Assembly (NCBI RefSeq): GCF_036320965.1
Contig: NC_092239.1
Location: 5,639,320 to 5,703,319 of the forward strand
DNA from: Panulirus ornatus
Taxonomy: Eukaryota > Arthropoda > Malacostraca > Decapoda > Palinuridae
Direction of reading: 5' to 3'
DNA: 64,000 nt
A model generated the notes under the pieces. The model was not told the DNA's origin, did no database searches, and saw nothing but the letters and a program-made list of their open reading frames with translations. Shown piece by piece: positions 12,372 through 24,865 of this stretch. The translations under genes were made by a program, and so were the position numbers. Position 1 is the first letter of the stretch; the number at the start of each line of letters is the position of its first letter.

Positions 12372-12530
12372 CACTTACCTTCCATACTAGGCTACTTCCA
12401 CGTACTTACTTTCCTTACTAGGCTACTTCCACGTACTTACTTTCCTTACTAGGCTACTTCCACGTACTTACTTTCCTTACTAGGCTACTTCCACGTACTT
12501 GCTTTCCAAACTAGGCTATTTCTACGCACT
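12372..12530. repeat. 31-bp tandem repeat, about 5 copies
   Basis: Unit 'ctaggctacttccacgtact' plus 'tactttcctta', repeated with decay at both ends. On the minus strand each unit contains a splice-donor-like GGAAAGTAAGTA. Confidence 0.93.
12379..12385 (-). CDS. Possible start micro-exon of the SV2-like gene
   Basis: On the minus strand ATGGAAG is followed by a strong donor GTAAGT. Splicing to exon a would complete the split codon as GAT and give MEDVADDDDEG in frame. The site is also the edge unit of the 31-bp array, so the match could be chance. The implied intron is 6.8 kb. Confidence 0.25.
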
Positions 12531-12534
12531 TCTA

Positions 12535-14468
<1,934 letters not shown>

Positions 14469-14864
14469 TGTAATTAATGTGTCACAAGATGGTTTTACAC
14501 TCGTGTTGCCCAGTCTCTTCACACTATACTGATGTACCACGTCTTTACTTATATGCGTTCATACACAACACCCTGAAACGTACCCTCACTTATCGAATAA
14601 CCCAGGGGGTAGGATGAATAGCGGGAATTTCCTACTGTCTACATTAACGAGTGGCACACATGTATAACAGCTGTCCAAACGCGTCGCACCTGTTCGTAAT
14701 CACACTCTCACCTCAGGTTATACATACAGACATCCAATACCTAACCCATACCTAACCCAGCTATCCATATCAACCTGTTACCAAGGAGCCAACCACCACC
14801 TACAACCACACCAGACATGCCCTTCAAACCTAAATCTATGAACATGAAGATAATCCATTTGCAC

Positions 14865-14873
14865 ACACACACA

Positions 14874-14935
<62 letters not shown>
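14865..14935. repeat. (CA)n then (TA)n microsatellite
   Basis: A short CA run is followed by about 58 bp of TA. Confidence 0.96.
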
Positions 14936-14939
<4 letters not shown>

Positions 14940-15109
14940 GAAGTTGTGGAATTAATGTACGACCTAGGTCCTTGGTTATATGATACATAGCCAATGGACC
15001 GAATAAAGCACAACATTCAAGGACCTTCTCGCTTGAAAGTCCACCATACTCCTGCGTGATGTGCAGCCTCAAAGCTGTAAAAGGGTACTGATGTATGAAG
15101 TACTCATAC

Positions 15110-15111
<2 letters not shown>

Positions 15112-15191
<80 letters not shown>
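15112..15191. repeat. (CT)n microsatellite
   Basis: Eighty bases of pure CT repeat, the only long CT tract in the window. Confidence 0.97.
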
Positions 15192-15193
<2 letters not shown>

Positions 15194-15571
15194 GATCAGG
15201 GATTCTAACCAGTGGCCCATGGCCCGTTTCCCTAACAGTTCACTGAATGAAAATGAATCCATCCTTTCATCAGCACTATCGTTAGTGAAGGTCTATGTGG
15301 AATAAATTGTTCTTGATTGTAATTTCAGACCCGATATATGATTGGATATATGCTGAGGGTGGTCTAGACACAGGTGTCTCTATGCAGTGTATACATAAGA
15401 GAGGTCAGAGAACGCTTGACCTATGCGGTACATGAGTACATTATCGCCACTTACGTAGTGATACCTATAGTAATCAGATCTTTACACCCGCTAGGACAGG
15501 TGCTCATGTAACTAGAATAACCTTACGTAAAACACACGCAAACACACACAACGATATTAACAGTTTTACAA

Positions 15572-16024
15572 TCATCCCTGATGGTAGGTGAACCCAAAAC
15601 AAGAGTACTGCTCCACGTTATGCAAACTTACGGAGGGACGTTTGGATTTCCTTAGCACACTTGAAGCCAGAGCCCAAAGAAAATCATATATCACGCGTCT
15701 CCCACAGGACTCACGCCTGCTGGGCTTTGGCAACAAAGACTTACTGTATTTCATCACCACGCCGTGCTGCCCCTCCTCCTGTTGAACCACTTCACACACA
15801 GTATGGATTTTACCGTCGAGGTTCGTCTCTTCATCCATCAGGCCGGTTTGGAAACCGCTGATCCGATGCCGCACTTTACCTAGGTCCTTCACGCGCTTTA
15901 GCTTCCAGCTCAGGAAGTCTCCAAGCAGCGGTATGTGCTCACCGTAATAGCACTGAATGGATAGGTTTCCCAGTGATGAAAGCGTCACAGCGTAGATCAA
16001 GTGATCCGAAAAGGCGTTTGATTA
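15572..16024 (-). CDS. Unidentified open frame with coding-like composition
   Basis: On the minus strand the frame is open for about 150 codons after a TAA near 16024 and ends at TGA near 15572. It has no ATG in its first half; the first methionine lies in GLMDEETNLDGKIHTVC. Composition is balanced (YYGEHIPLLGDFLSWKLKR, then HGVVMKYSKS), unlike the low-complexity frames nearby. It is more GC-rich than its surroundings. I do not recognise the family. It may be a decayed exon, a processed relic, part of an unknown mobile element, or chance. Confidence 0.3.
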
Positions 16025-16526
16025 AGTCTCTAAGTGATCAAAATGGTCCTCAGGAACGCCAGTCCACGAAGGAAGGCTGTACGTACAAAATGCTTAAGGT
16101 TTTGTCTGGCCAGTAGCGTCCTCCTACACGCGTCAACAGTCGCACTCACTATTATATGAATAGGCTTTCGTGCTGAGGAAGTATATCTCGTCCGAGATAA
16201 AAGATAAAATCAAGTACCTCCTCATGCTCCTGAACTATATCAAGACGGCGTAACACCTAAATTTCTGGCGAACATAAAAAATTTTTTTCAAAAAAAAAAA
16301 AAATAAATAATATGATACGTCCAAGCTCAGAGATAATGTTTCTGTTATCATTTCAACATTCATTCCCTTGTCAGCTGCTATCTCGTCAGGATGATGCGAA
16401 AGATGGTAATAGGTTTTGTTGATCCAACTTAACCACCTTACCTCCGGAGACAAGGATGACCTGTTAAATTGGACGACAAACCTCATGGAATATGTGGGAA
16501 GTATTCTTCCTCCTCTATCCCGGGAT

Positions 16527-16528
<2 letters not shown>

Positions 16529-16591
<63 letters not shown>
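16529..16591. repeat. (TA)n microsatellite
   Basis: Pure TA tract that forms the left border of a family S element. Confidence 0.97.
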
Positions 16592-16593
<2 letters not shown>

Positions 16594-16814
16594 TTTCATA
16601 CTATTCGTCATCTCCCGCATTAGCGAGGTTGCGCCAAGAACAGAGGACTGGACCTTTGAGGGAATATCCTCACCTGGCCCCCTTCTCTGTCCTTTCTTTT
16701 GGAAAATTAAAAAAAAAAAAAAAAACGAGAGGGGAGGATTTCCAGCCCCCCGCTCCCTTCCCTTTTAGTCGCCTTCTACGACACGCAGGGAATACGTGGG
16801 AAGTATTCTTTCTC

Positions 16815-16817
<3 letters not shown>
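16592..16817 (-). mobile_element. SINE-like element (family S), near full length, bordered by (TA)n on both sides
   Basis: Read on the minus strand the 5' module is 'ataggggagaaagaatactt', 'cccacgtattccctgcgtgt', 'cgtagaaggcgactaaaagg' and an A/T-rich spacer. Then come 'ccaggtgaggatattccctc' and the hairpin block 'gcgcaacctcgctaatgcgg'. There is no open frame of note and no clear tRNA-type A and B boxes were recognised. Both ends run directly into TA repeats. Confidence 0.75.

Positions 16818-16895
<78 letters not shown>
16818..16895. repeat. (TA)n microsatellite
   Basis: TA tract with one TG interruption, bordering the 5' end of the family S element. Confidence 0.97.
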
Positions 16896-18779
16896 ATTGC
16901 CTCACCAGGTACCCAATCGACTAAGCCCTGGTGATAGATGACCAGCTTGGGTGATAGAGGATTCGTACCTGTGAGGGGCCATCACGGTGAGTGCACACTA
17001 ATCTCGGGACATCACGGCTAACTCCAGGTAATGTTGACACAATACCAAACTTGACACCACCATAAGGCTCACAGCGTTAAGTGTCCCACCAATCCCTAAA
17101 CCATGTGTACACATTCACTGCAGCAGAATGCAACGGAAGAAGAGTAAAAGTAAGTGTACACATTCACTACCGAACAATGCAACGGAAGAAAAGAGTAAAG
17201 TAAATAAGTATAACTACATTAAAAAGGGTGACGGTCAATCATCCTGAAAGCTATTCCCAACCATTTATTTTACCTTTACAACTAGACAGATAAATGTAAG
17301 ATTAAATGGTTAGTATTCGTTTAAGTACATCACTTGACCAAAGTGTACTATAAATCATCCCACAGCTGTCATATGTGATTTCAAAGCGACGATTATATCA
17401 TGCTGAATTGGTAGTTCGGTTAACAACTCGATCTTCACCATTTTTCAAATTCAGGGTGAATCAGATTACATCGTTATGTATCCGCCTTGTTTGGTAAAGT
17501 TAACAAACTGTATCTACGTCGTAATTCAATTCGTAAGAAATCACAGTGAATGTGAATCAATGGAACGCACACGTAAAATGCAGCCGAACTCTGACACTCT
17601 ACAGTATAGACTTAACGATATTGATCATGATGACCACATAGTTATGCATCAGCAGATGGTACGTTATCGTCTGTAATCTGATATTATCTGATTCAGCCAA
17701 TTTTGTCCCTTTTTTTTTTTAATTTCAGGTACATTACAACCACCACTTCCTACGCAATGAGTGCTGTCGAACGCTTCGTTTTGTCGTCTGCAGTCGCATT
17801 ACACGCTTTCGCTGATTTCTTGATTGTCTATATTGACCCTAGAAAAGCAGCCCTATCTTGTTACTTAACGTCAAAAATGACGTGTGTCTGACGCCACTTT
17901 TTTTTCATCAGAATACTGCTATGTTGCTTTCCACCCTCAAAAATTCGTAAATACTTTCGTGTCTCTTTCCTTTTCACTGACTTCGTTTGTCCAAGGCCCG
18001 GCCTTGATGTGGACTTTTGTTTGTGACAGAAACATCCTACGTAAATGAAAAAATAAATACATTAAAGCTTTCTGTGATGGAATTATGTCAAATGTTGCAA
18101 TTTTTCAACATAATCTCGTACTAATTTCAATAACTTAATGCTTTCTAAAATGGAATTCTCATGTAAACGATGTAATATTTCTCAGTAAACTTGTACTAAC
18201 GCTACTAGAAAATACACCTGTGAAAGACCATTCTACTGGAAATCAGCAGGTCTTTGGAGAGGCACCAGGACCCAAAAAGATCAGCAATTCTTGCACCGGT
18301 TCTAGACGCTAAGTGGGTGAGCAGTTCTGCGATATATTATAACAAGAAGATAATCTTTATCAAGGAGATAAATGGGAAGTATGTGATTTTTGCTTGTGTT
18401 TAGCCTTCGTAAATGATAATCATAAGCTCGTAATTGTGTTAGCAGGAAGGTCCAATACTAATACGGGACTGGACAACCATACTGGAATACGGAAAATGAC
18501 TACGTGACAGGAAAAATGGCAACAAATGATAATCACCATAAAACCTATATTTGCTACTAATACAATCTGTTACTTTATAAGTTACTTTATAAATGTTTTT
18601 AAGTTTTGCCTCTCCTCTTCCAGACTCCCTAAAGGCCCGGAATCCTGGACTTTAGCCCAAATCCCCCCTCTCGGTGGGCCAGACAAGGAATCACCCTCTA
18701 CCCTCTCCCCCAGAGTTGTGCGACTTGCTGTTAACATAATTCATGTACCAATGATTTGGAGCCACCAAAGAAATGATAC

Positions 18780-18782
<3 letters not shown>
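16896..18782. other. No recognised gene
   Basis: Short frames only (60 codons or less), and no repeat match recognised. Confidence 0.5.

Positions 18783-18838
<56 letters not shown>
18783..18838. repeat. (TA)n microsatellite
   Basis: TA tract at the 3' end of the following LINE-A-tailed element. Confidence 0.97.
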
Positions 18839-18841
<3 letters not shown>

Positions 18842-19289
18842 TTATTTATTTTGCTTTGTCGCTGTCTCCCGCGTTTGCGAGGTAGCGCAAGGAAACAGAC
18901 GAAAGAAATGGCCCAACCCACCCCCATACACATGTATATAATACACGTCCGTACACGCAAATATACATACCTATACATCTCAATGTACATATATATATAC
19001 ACACACAGACACACACACACATACAGTACATAATTCACACTGTCTGCCCCTACTCATTCCCATCGCCACCCCGCCACACACGGAATAACATCCCCCTCCC
19101 CCCTCATGTGTGCGAGGTAGCGCTAGGAAAAGACAACAAAGGCCCCCTTCTCTGTTTCTTCTTTTGGAATTAAAAAAAAAAAAAAAAGAGAGGGGAGGAT
19201 TTCCTGCCCCACGCTCCCTCCCCTTTTAGTCGCCTTCTACGACACGCAGGGAATACGTGGGAAGTATTCCTTCTCCCCTATCCCCAGGG

Positions 19290-19291
<2 letters not shown>
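18839..19291 (-). mobile_element. Chimeric element: family S 5' module joined to LINE family A 3' tail
   Basis: Minus-strand order: the family S 5' module (19291 to about 19140), then at 'ggcctttgttgtcttttcct' a switch to the complete LINE A 3'UTR. That part includes the 'ggggga' run, 'gtgtggcggggtggcgatgg', tgta/tata-rich sequence, 'ggttgggccatttctttcgt' and the terminal hairpin 'ctacctcgcaaacgcgggag'. It ends in 'aaagcaaaataaat' and TA repeats. Confidence 0.75.

Positions 19292-19344
<53 letters not shown>
19292..19344. repeat. (TA)n core between two inverted elements
   Basis: About 53 bases of TA between head-to-head family S modules. Confidence 0.97.
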
Positions 19345-19346
<2 letters not shown>

Positions 19347-19580
19347 GGATAGGGGATTAAGAATACTTCCCACGTATTCCCTGCGTGTCGTAGAAGGCAA
19401 CTAAAAGGGGAGGGAGCGGGGGGCTGGAAATTCTTCCCTCTCTTTTTTTTTTTTTTTGATTTTCCAAAAGAAGGAACAGAGGGGGCCAGGTGAGGATATT
19501 CCAAAAAAGGCCCAGTCCTCTGTTCTTAACGCTACCTCGCTATCGCGGGAAATGGCGAATAGTATGAAAAAAAAAATAAA
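19345..19580 (+). mobile_element. SINE-like element (family S), plus orientation
   Basis: Begins 'ggggataggggattaagaat', continues through the 5' module and 'ggccaggtgaggatattcc', and ends with 'acgctacctcgctatcgcgg' and an A-rich/TA tail. It is the mirror image of the element at 19140-19291. Confidence 0.8.
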
Positions 19581-20308
19581 AAAAATATATATATATTAGT
19601 AATTCATTGTTCAGCACCAGAAAATAGTTACAACCCTCTTTTATCACCCTGAGTAGTCTCTGTCATACAATCATCAAATAAAGTTATACCCAAGTGAATC
19701 AAAATCCATGTGGAATTGAAAACACCCTCGTGATTTCAACATCAATGTTCTATCAATGTTCTTGATGTCACAAGAGATAGGGTGAAGCTTGTGTGTGATG
19801 TTTGTTAAAAGTGGCGTCACAGTCACATCACTCAACCTGATGCCAGATAATTCTTCACCACAGAAATGCACTGTGTGCAAAGAATATGCACCGACACTCC
19901 CTTACCTAACTTTGGTAAGATATCTTCTTTCTGCACAAAACAAAGTGCAATATTTCCTCCTCTTACCAATATCACTCAGACTTTTTGGTGCCATAATAAT
20001 GGCAGTATTTAAAAAAGTCACAATCAATGTAAAAATCAAATAGCTTTACCACTTGTTCATACAGCAGAAACAATGGTGTATGCTTTGGTAACATGGTAAA
20101 TAGAGCTGCCAATCCACAAACTCATGCTTCAAGTTGGAGGTACAGTATTCTCTGGATATGGTGGAGGGTCAGCTATTGGTTGTGAAACACCTATAAGCCA
20201 TGCAACAACATGCTTGTTTCTGGGTCCTTCATATAACTACAATATCAGTTTATTAGGGCAAAGGGATCTAAAATGTAATGGAAGTACCACCAAGACGTGG
20301 CCCTAATC

Positions 20309-20590
20309 TTAGACTAAATTATGTTTCCTCCATTCATTCTTCCAGGAGGGGCTTGAGAGCTTAACATGATACACCATTCCACATATTTTTCCATCATTTC
20401 TCACCCCCATATACTTTTCCTCTCTATTTCCCCATGTCACAGGTGGTCTTCCTTTCACACAAACCCCGTTAATTGTACTATCATACACTCCTTGTAAACT
20501 TCCCATCTTGCACTCTTTCCACATGCCTAAGATTTTTACCAGTAATGTGAAAATGTACCCCTGGAGTACACTCGAACCACTCATTATTGA
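20309..20590 (-). mobile_element. LINE family B fragment (reverse transcriptase C-terminus)
   Basis: Minus-strand frame with WKECKMGSLQGVYDST, then GVCVKGRPPVTWGNREEKY. It matches the C-terminal 'GHVERM...GRP..W' tail of non-LTR reverse transcriptases. The copy at 61850-62170 reads LTWFGHVERMQDCDFTRRVY in the same place. The frame is broken upstream. Confidence 0.75.
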
Positions 20591-23500
20591 ATTTTGGACT
20601 TAAGTGTCCTCACTAAAAGTATATTCTAACAGTTTATCTTTATCAACCTACATACATAGCTGTAATATGTTATGAAATAATGGTTTACACTTGTGGAATA
20701 TCTTGATGTATTTCCACTGTACTTTGAATTGTTTGTCTTTTCTTGTGATAAAATGTAACTCAAAGATGCAGGGCTTTGAAGATGAAAGGAAAATGCAGGA
20801 TTAATATGAAATACTGACTCATAAATGGGTTACTCCTAACCAAACATACCATTCCAGGATGATTTACCTTACCATATAAGTTTTTAAGATCAACATGGAG
20901 TTAAACTGATGGAAAATAAGTTAAAAACATTTATTACGTTTATTAAATCCTCTGTGAAACTCACCAAACTTCCCTAATAGCCCAAAGATTTACCCTGAAT
21001 TTCGTTGTTAAGGTCAACACACATATGCCAACATAATTATCATGAGTTACATGATGCTACATTTCTAACTATGGTAACGAATTCATGTGATGGTATTTGT
21101 GTGCAAATAATGTGCACAACTGCTTGTAAGGAAAATGAAAGGTTGATATATATATGAAATTTATGAAGAACTGGATGACTGTGTGGTTCAAAATGATATA
21201 CAGAGAGTGACTGATAACAAAATGACCTCTGAACACCTAACTGAAAAAATTCACAAGATTATTGGCATCATCAAAAGGAAATTCGTGTGTTTTGGCTTGG
21301 AAATATCTTAAGTGTGAGAAATCAACAGAACCTAAGGAAATCCAACCCAATTTCCAACAGTGAAGATTTTCCTTAAATATCAATATCATAAATAACGAAT
21401 ACTGGTTTTAATAAAGATGTCAAATGATGAATTAGTTATAAGACTGAAAAATACAGACCACTTCACATATTTCTCAAATAATCAACAATAAGATAAACAG
21501 CAGCTGCTATTGGGAGCAAGGTGAGGTTTTTATGGGTCATTATACACTACCAATGTCTGATCTAGATTTATAATATTCAAGCAACATTTTTCTTGAATTT
21601 CATAACCCTCTTAAGTATTTAATTATTATCACAAGAAATATTAGAATAAACCAAGTAATGCCATCTTTAATTTTTTTCTGCATATAAATAATTACCATTC
21701 ATAAAAAATGAAGTTACAATACATACAATACATACATGGCTTCCCTAAAGAAAACATAGTAATCACCTCTTTAACTGTGCCACCTTCAATTTATCCTTTA
21801 GAAAAAAATGGTTATTAAAATCATCTGAAAATATATATCATAGTTTGCTGGAAAATAAAATGATGAATATTTTCATTAAAAGCATTTCATCCAGCTGGAG
21901 TGTCAGGGGAGACTGGCCACATTTCTAATGGTACATAATTTTGTTGATATACTGCCATATGTTGGTGTTTGTCACACCCATATTAGAGAATGGCTGTGCA
22001 GCCTCCACACTTCTCACTCAGTGTTTTCAGATTATAATTCAACTCTAAGTTAGGTTGATATAAGCTAGGGTTAGGAGGCTAGAAGGTGAGCACCCCAGTT
22101 AGGGAGGTTAATTAAAATTAATTTGTTTATCTGTCTTAACTCAATTCTTTCTCTAAAGTACAAGTGAGCAATCTCCTTCAACAACTTTAGGATTTAGTCA
22201 AATTTTTTCACTGAGAAGACAGTATCACTAATTCCTGTCACTCCATTTAAATTCTTTTTCTCCACATCTTTTCAACTGTAGGATGTCAAAAATAATTTTA
22301 GTGAGTACACATAAATCATGGTTATTAAGGTGGCAGCACTTCAGTCAACAGTTACCTACAATATTTTCAGTTAAGAATTTGGTAACTAACACAAAACTTA
22401 AAATTTCTAATGTAAAACAAAATTTTGATTTGATATGGATACACTGCTTGCAGTTATTTAAGTCCCTCAAATTATACCTTGAAAGTTTAGTCACAAACCT
22501 CAAAGCATTAACAACGATCGTTTTAAGCCTTAGTGACAATTACTTTTAAGTACAGAATAATTCAGTCGAAAGTTAGTCCTTACATAAATCCGTGATACTT
22601 ACCAATCTCTCCTTCTTCTGGATTCTCCAAGAGCCCTCTTCTCTCCATTTTGCTAGATTTATACAACGAGACGCCCAATTACCCTTGATACTTCATAACT
22701 TTCCTATTCAAGCCAGAACATTGCAAGGTATATGTTTGCTACATCTCGCAAAATTCCTTAAAGTTCACACAAAAAAAATAAAATCTCAACAGCGCACTTC
22801 GATCTACAACCAAAATTCAGATGTACTTATTATCCCTGAGTACTCCATGTATTATGCCATTCAAAATTATATATTTCTATCCTTAAGTGATCTCTTCTTC
22901 ATTATCTGATTCCGTGATTTCGATTTTAGGATATTACTGAAGCAAACATTATTTTTTATTACACATAAATACTTTAATTATAAATTTGGATCGTCGACTG
23001 AGGTACAACCAAAAAACGATCAAAACAAAGATAATAATCTGAGATAAACAAGTCAAATCAGCAATTCATACATTCTGCAATAACATTAATTATTATCATA
23101 ATGATAAACGGTTCTGATGATAGTTATGTTCTTGAAAAAAATAATTCCAGGCACGCGTACTCTTAATAGAATTAATATGCGATAAAGAAATGTTGGATCC
23201 CAGCAAAGTTAGAAGAATCCCATCAAACCTCAAACACTTGAAGTTATTGTGGACACTTTCTGGGTTTCTGAAGTATAGTTACGTAATCTGTTTAAGAACA
23301 GTAACATAAAAGAAAATCAAGATGATACATTCAACATTCAAAAATCTCTTTCTTTATTCTCTTTGAGTTCATTATTCCTCTAACCCTCATAAAATCAAGT
23401 CCGCAAACTGCTGAAATCCATATATTCCACAACAAAACACACATACGTTATAATACCACAAGGAAAAGCACTATACACTTTCAGTGGGCACTCATGTTGA

Positions 23501-24400
23501 AATTTCTCCACGGCATTAATGACCTAGATAGACCTCGAGCCGAGGTAACCAAGTGAATAAATAATCTAGAGGCTGCAATGACTAAACATACAGCGTTTTG
23601 AATAAAAATTACTCTTTGCCACGTATCTTCAGACATGAAGTTAATCTTGGGTTAGTTTTTTTCTGCTAAACATATCAAAATATAAAGAAAATACTGTTGG
23701 TAATTTTCAAGAGAACCAATTTCATATTTTAGAAATGCAGAACAGCTTCAGGTAATATAGGAAAATGAACAACTATTACTGATATGTCACAATCTAAAAA
23801 GAAAACACCAATATCGCAGTTAATTAACTTTAAAGCCATATAAAACCTTATCCTCCTCCATCGTACTCTTTATCGCTCCCACCAATATCTGCACGAGAGA
23901 TACACTCTTGGTAGACAAGGGTCCTAAGCAGTGCAAAATGATATATGAAAATGAAACTCTTCTTCAATCATTCAAGGATAAATAAACATCAAATAGAGAT
24001 TAACAAATATTTGGTTAGGTGCTTCACACGAGTCAGGTTTTCTATGAACTGATAGGCGAGTGTGTACGTCATCCCACTGGAAACTACGCAATATTGTCAT
24101 ATATTTCCCATTTGACTGTTTTTCTTTCATACATGATAAATTCACATGAAAAAGATAGAATAAGTATTTTTCAAATAATTTTTGTTGAACTATTAATCAC
24201 ATATGATATGGAATACACTCGGTATAACCTTAGGCGATTAATATATTTCCACTAAGCAAAATTTCCGGTATTGGCATGTGCACCCTCTATACAGGAAGTT
24301 AACATGATGTCATATTTGAATTATGATCATCGGTGAAAGTAGCATTGGACAAATTAATAGACCAAAAAAAATGTTATAGTTTCAGGGGATACGATGGCAA
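20591..24400. other. No recognised gene; AT-rich interval upstream of NHE8
   Basis: No coding exon or known repeat was recognised in 3.8 kb. Confidence 0.5.
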
Positions 24401-24477
24401 GGGAAGTGATGGTCGACTGTAAATATTGTAGTTGTGAAGTCTGTGTAGTTGTGGGTGGCAAGTGTCCATAGCGATAA

Positions 24478-24485
24478 GATCGATA
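24478..24485. promoter_or_regulatory. DRE-like motif upstream of NHE8
   Basis: GATCGATA matches seven of eight bases of the arthropod DRE core TATCGATA and lies about 170 bp before the NHE8 start codon. Function is inference. Confidence 0.25.
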
Positions 24486-24644
24486 AAAGCGGGATGGGGA
24501 GGACTCAAGACAAAGTGGCCAGTGAGGAAAAGAAGTTCTGATGTATTGACCCGGTTGGTAGAGCAATATAAGGAACAGTTAATTGGGACAAGGCCACACC
24601 GAGCTGGGAACATCATCACTTGTAGGCCAGGGCTTGGCAGGGCT

Positions 24645-24658
24645 ATGCCGCCGTGATG
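24645..24658 (+). promoter_or_regulatory. Minimal upstream ORF whose stop overlaps the NHE8 start codon
   Basis: ATG CCG CCG TGA at 24645-24656 encodes Met-Pro-Pro. The last base of its TGA is the first base of the NHE8 ATG (24656-24658), giving TGATG. If the leader includes this ATG, main-frame translation would depend on leaky scanning or termination-reinitiation. Confidence 0.5.
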
Positions 24659-24865
24659 AGGTGGATATTGATAAGTACACTGGTGTTCAGTGTGACGCTG
24701 GTGGTGAGTGAAGACCCTGGCATTGCGAGTAACCAAGAAGTTCCTGTGTCGTTGGAAAAGGCAGGGAATGCCAGTGGCAACGCTAAAGGGAACACCACAG
24801 ATGATGCATCCACCTCAGGCCAGAGCAGTAAGCTGGAGGCTTCCAAATATAAAGTTGACCAAAAG
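24656..24865 (+). CDS. SLC9A8: NHE8 exon 1: signal peptide and luminal start
   Basis: Seventy codons: [20 protein letters not shown], then a polar segment with NAS and NTT sequons. The only in-frame ATG that fits is 24656; the codon just before it is GTG. It ends on a codon boundary before GTTCGG, a weak donor, but joining there keeps the frame, whereas the next GTATTA donor would lead to a stop. Confidence 0.75.

Noticed and set aside
15061..15246. Frame with repeated Leu-Ser
   Set aside because: Translation of the (CT)n tract.
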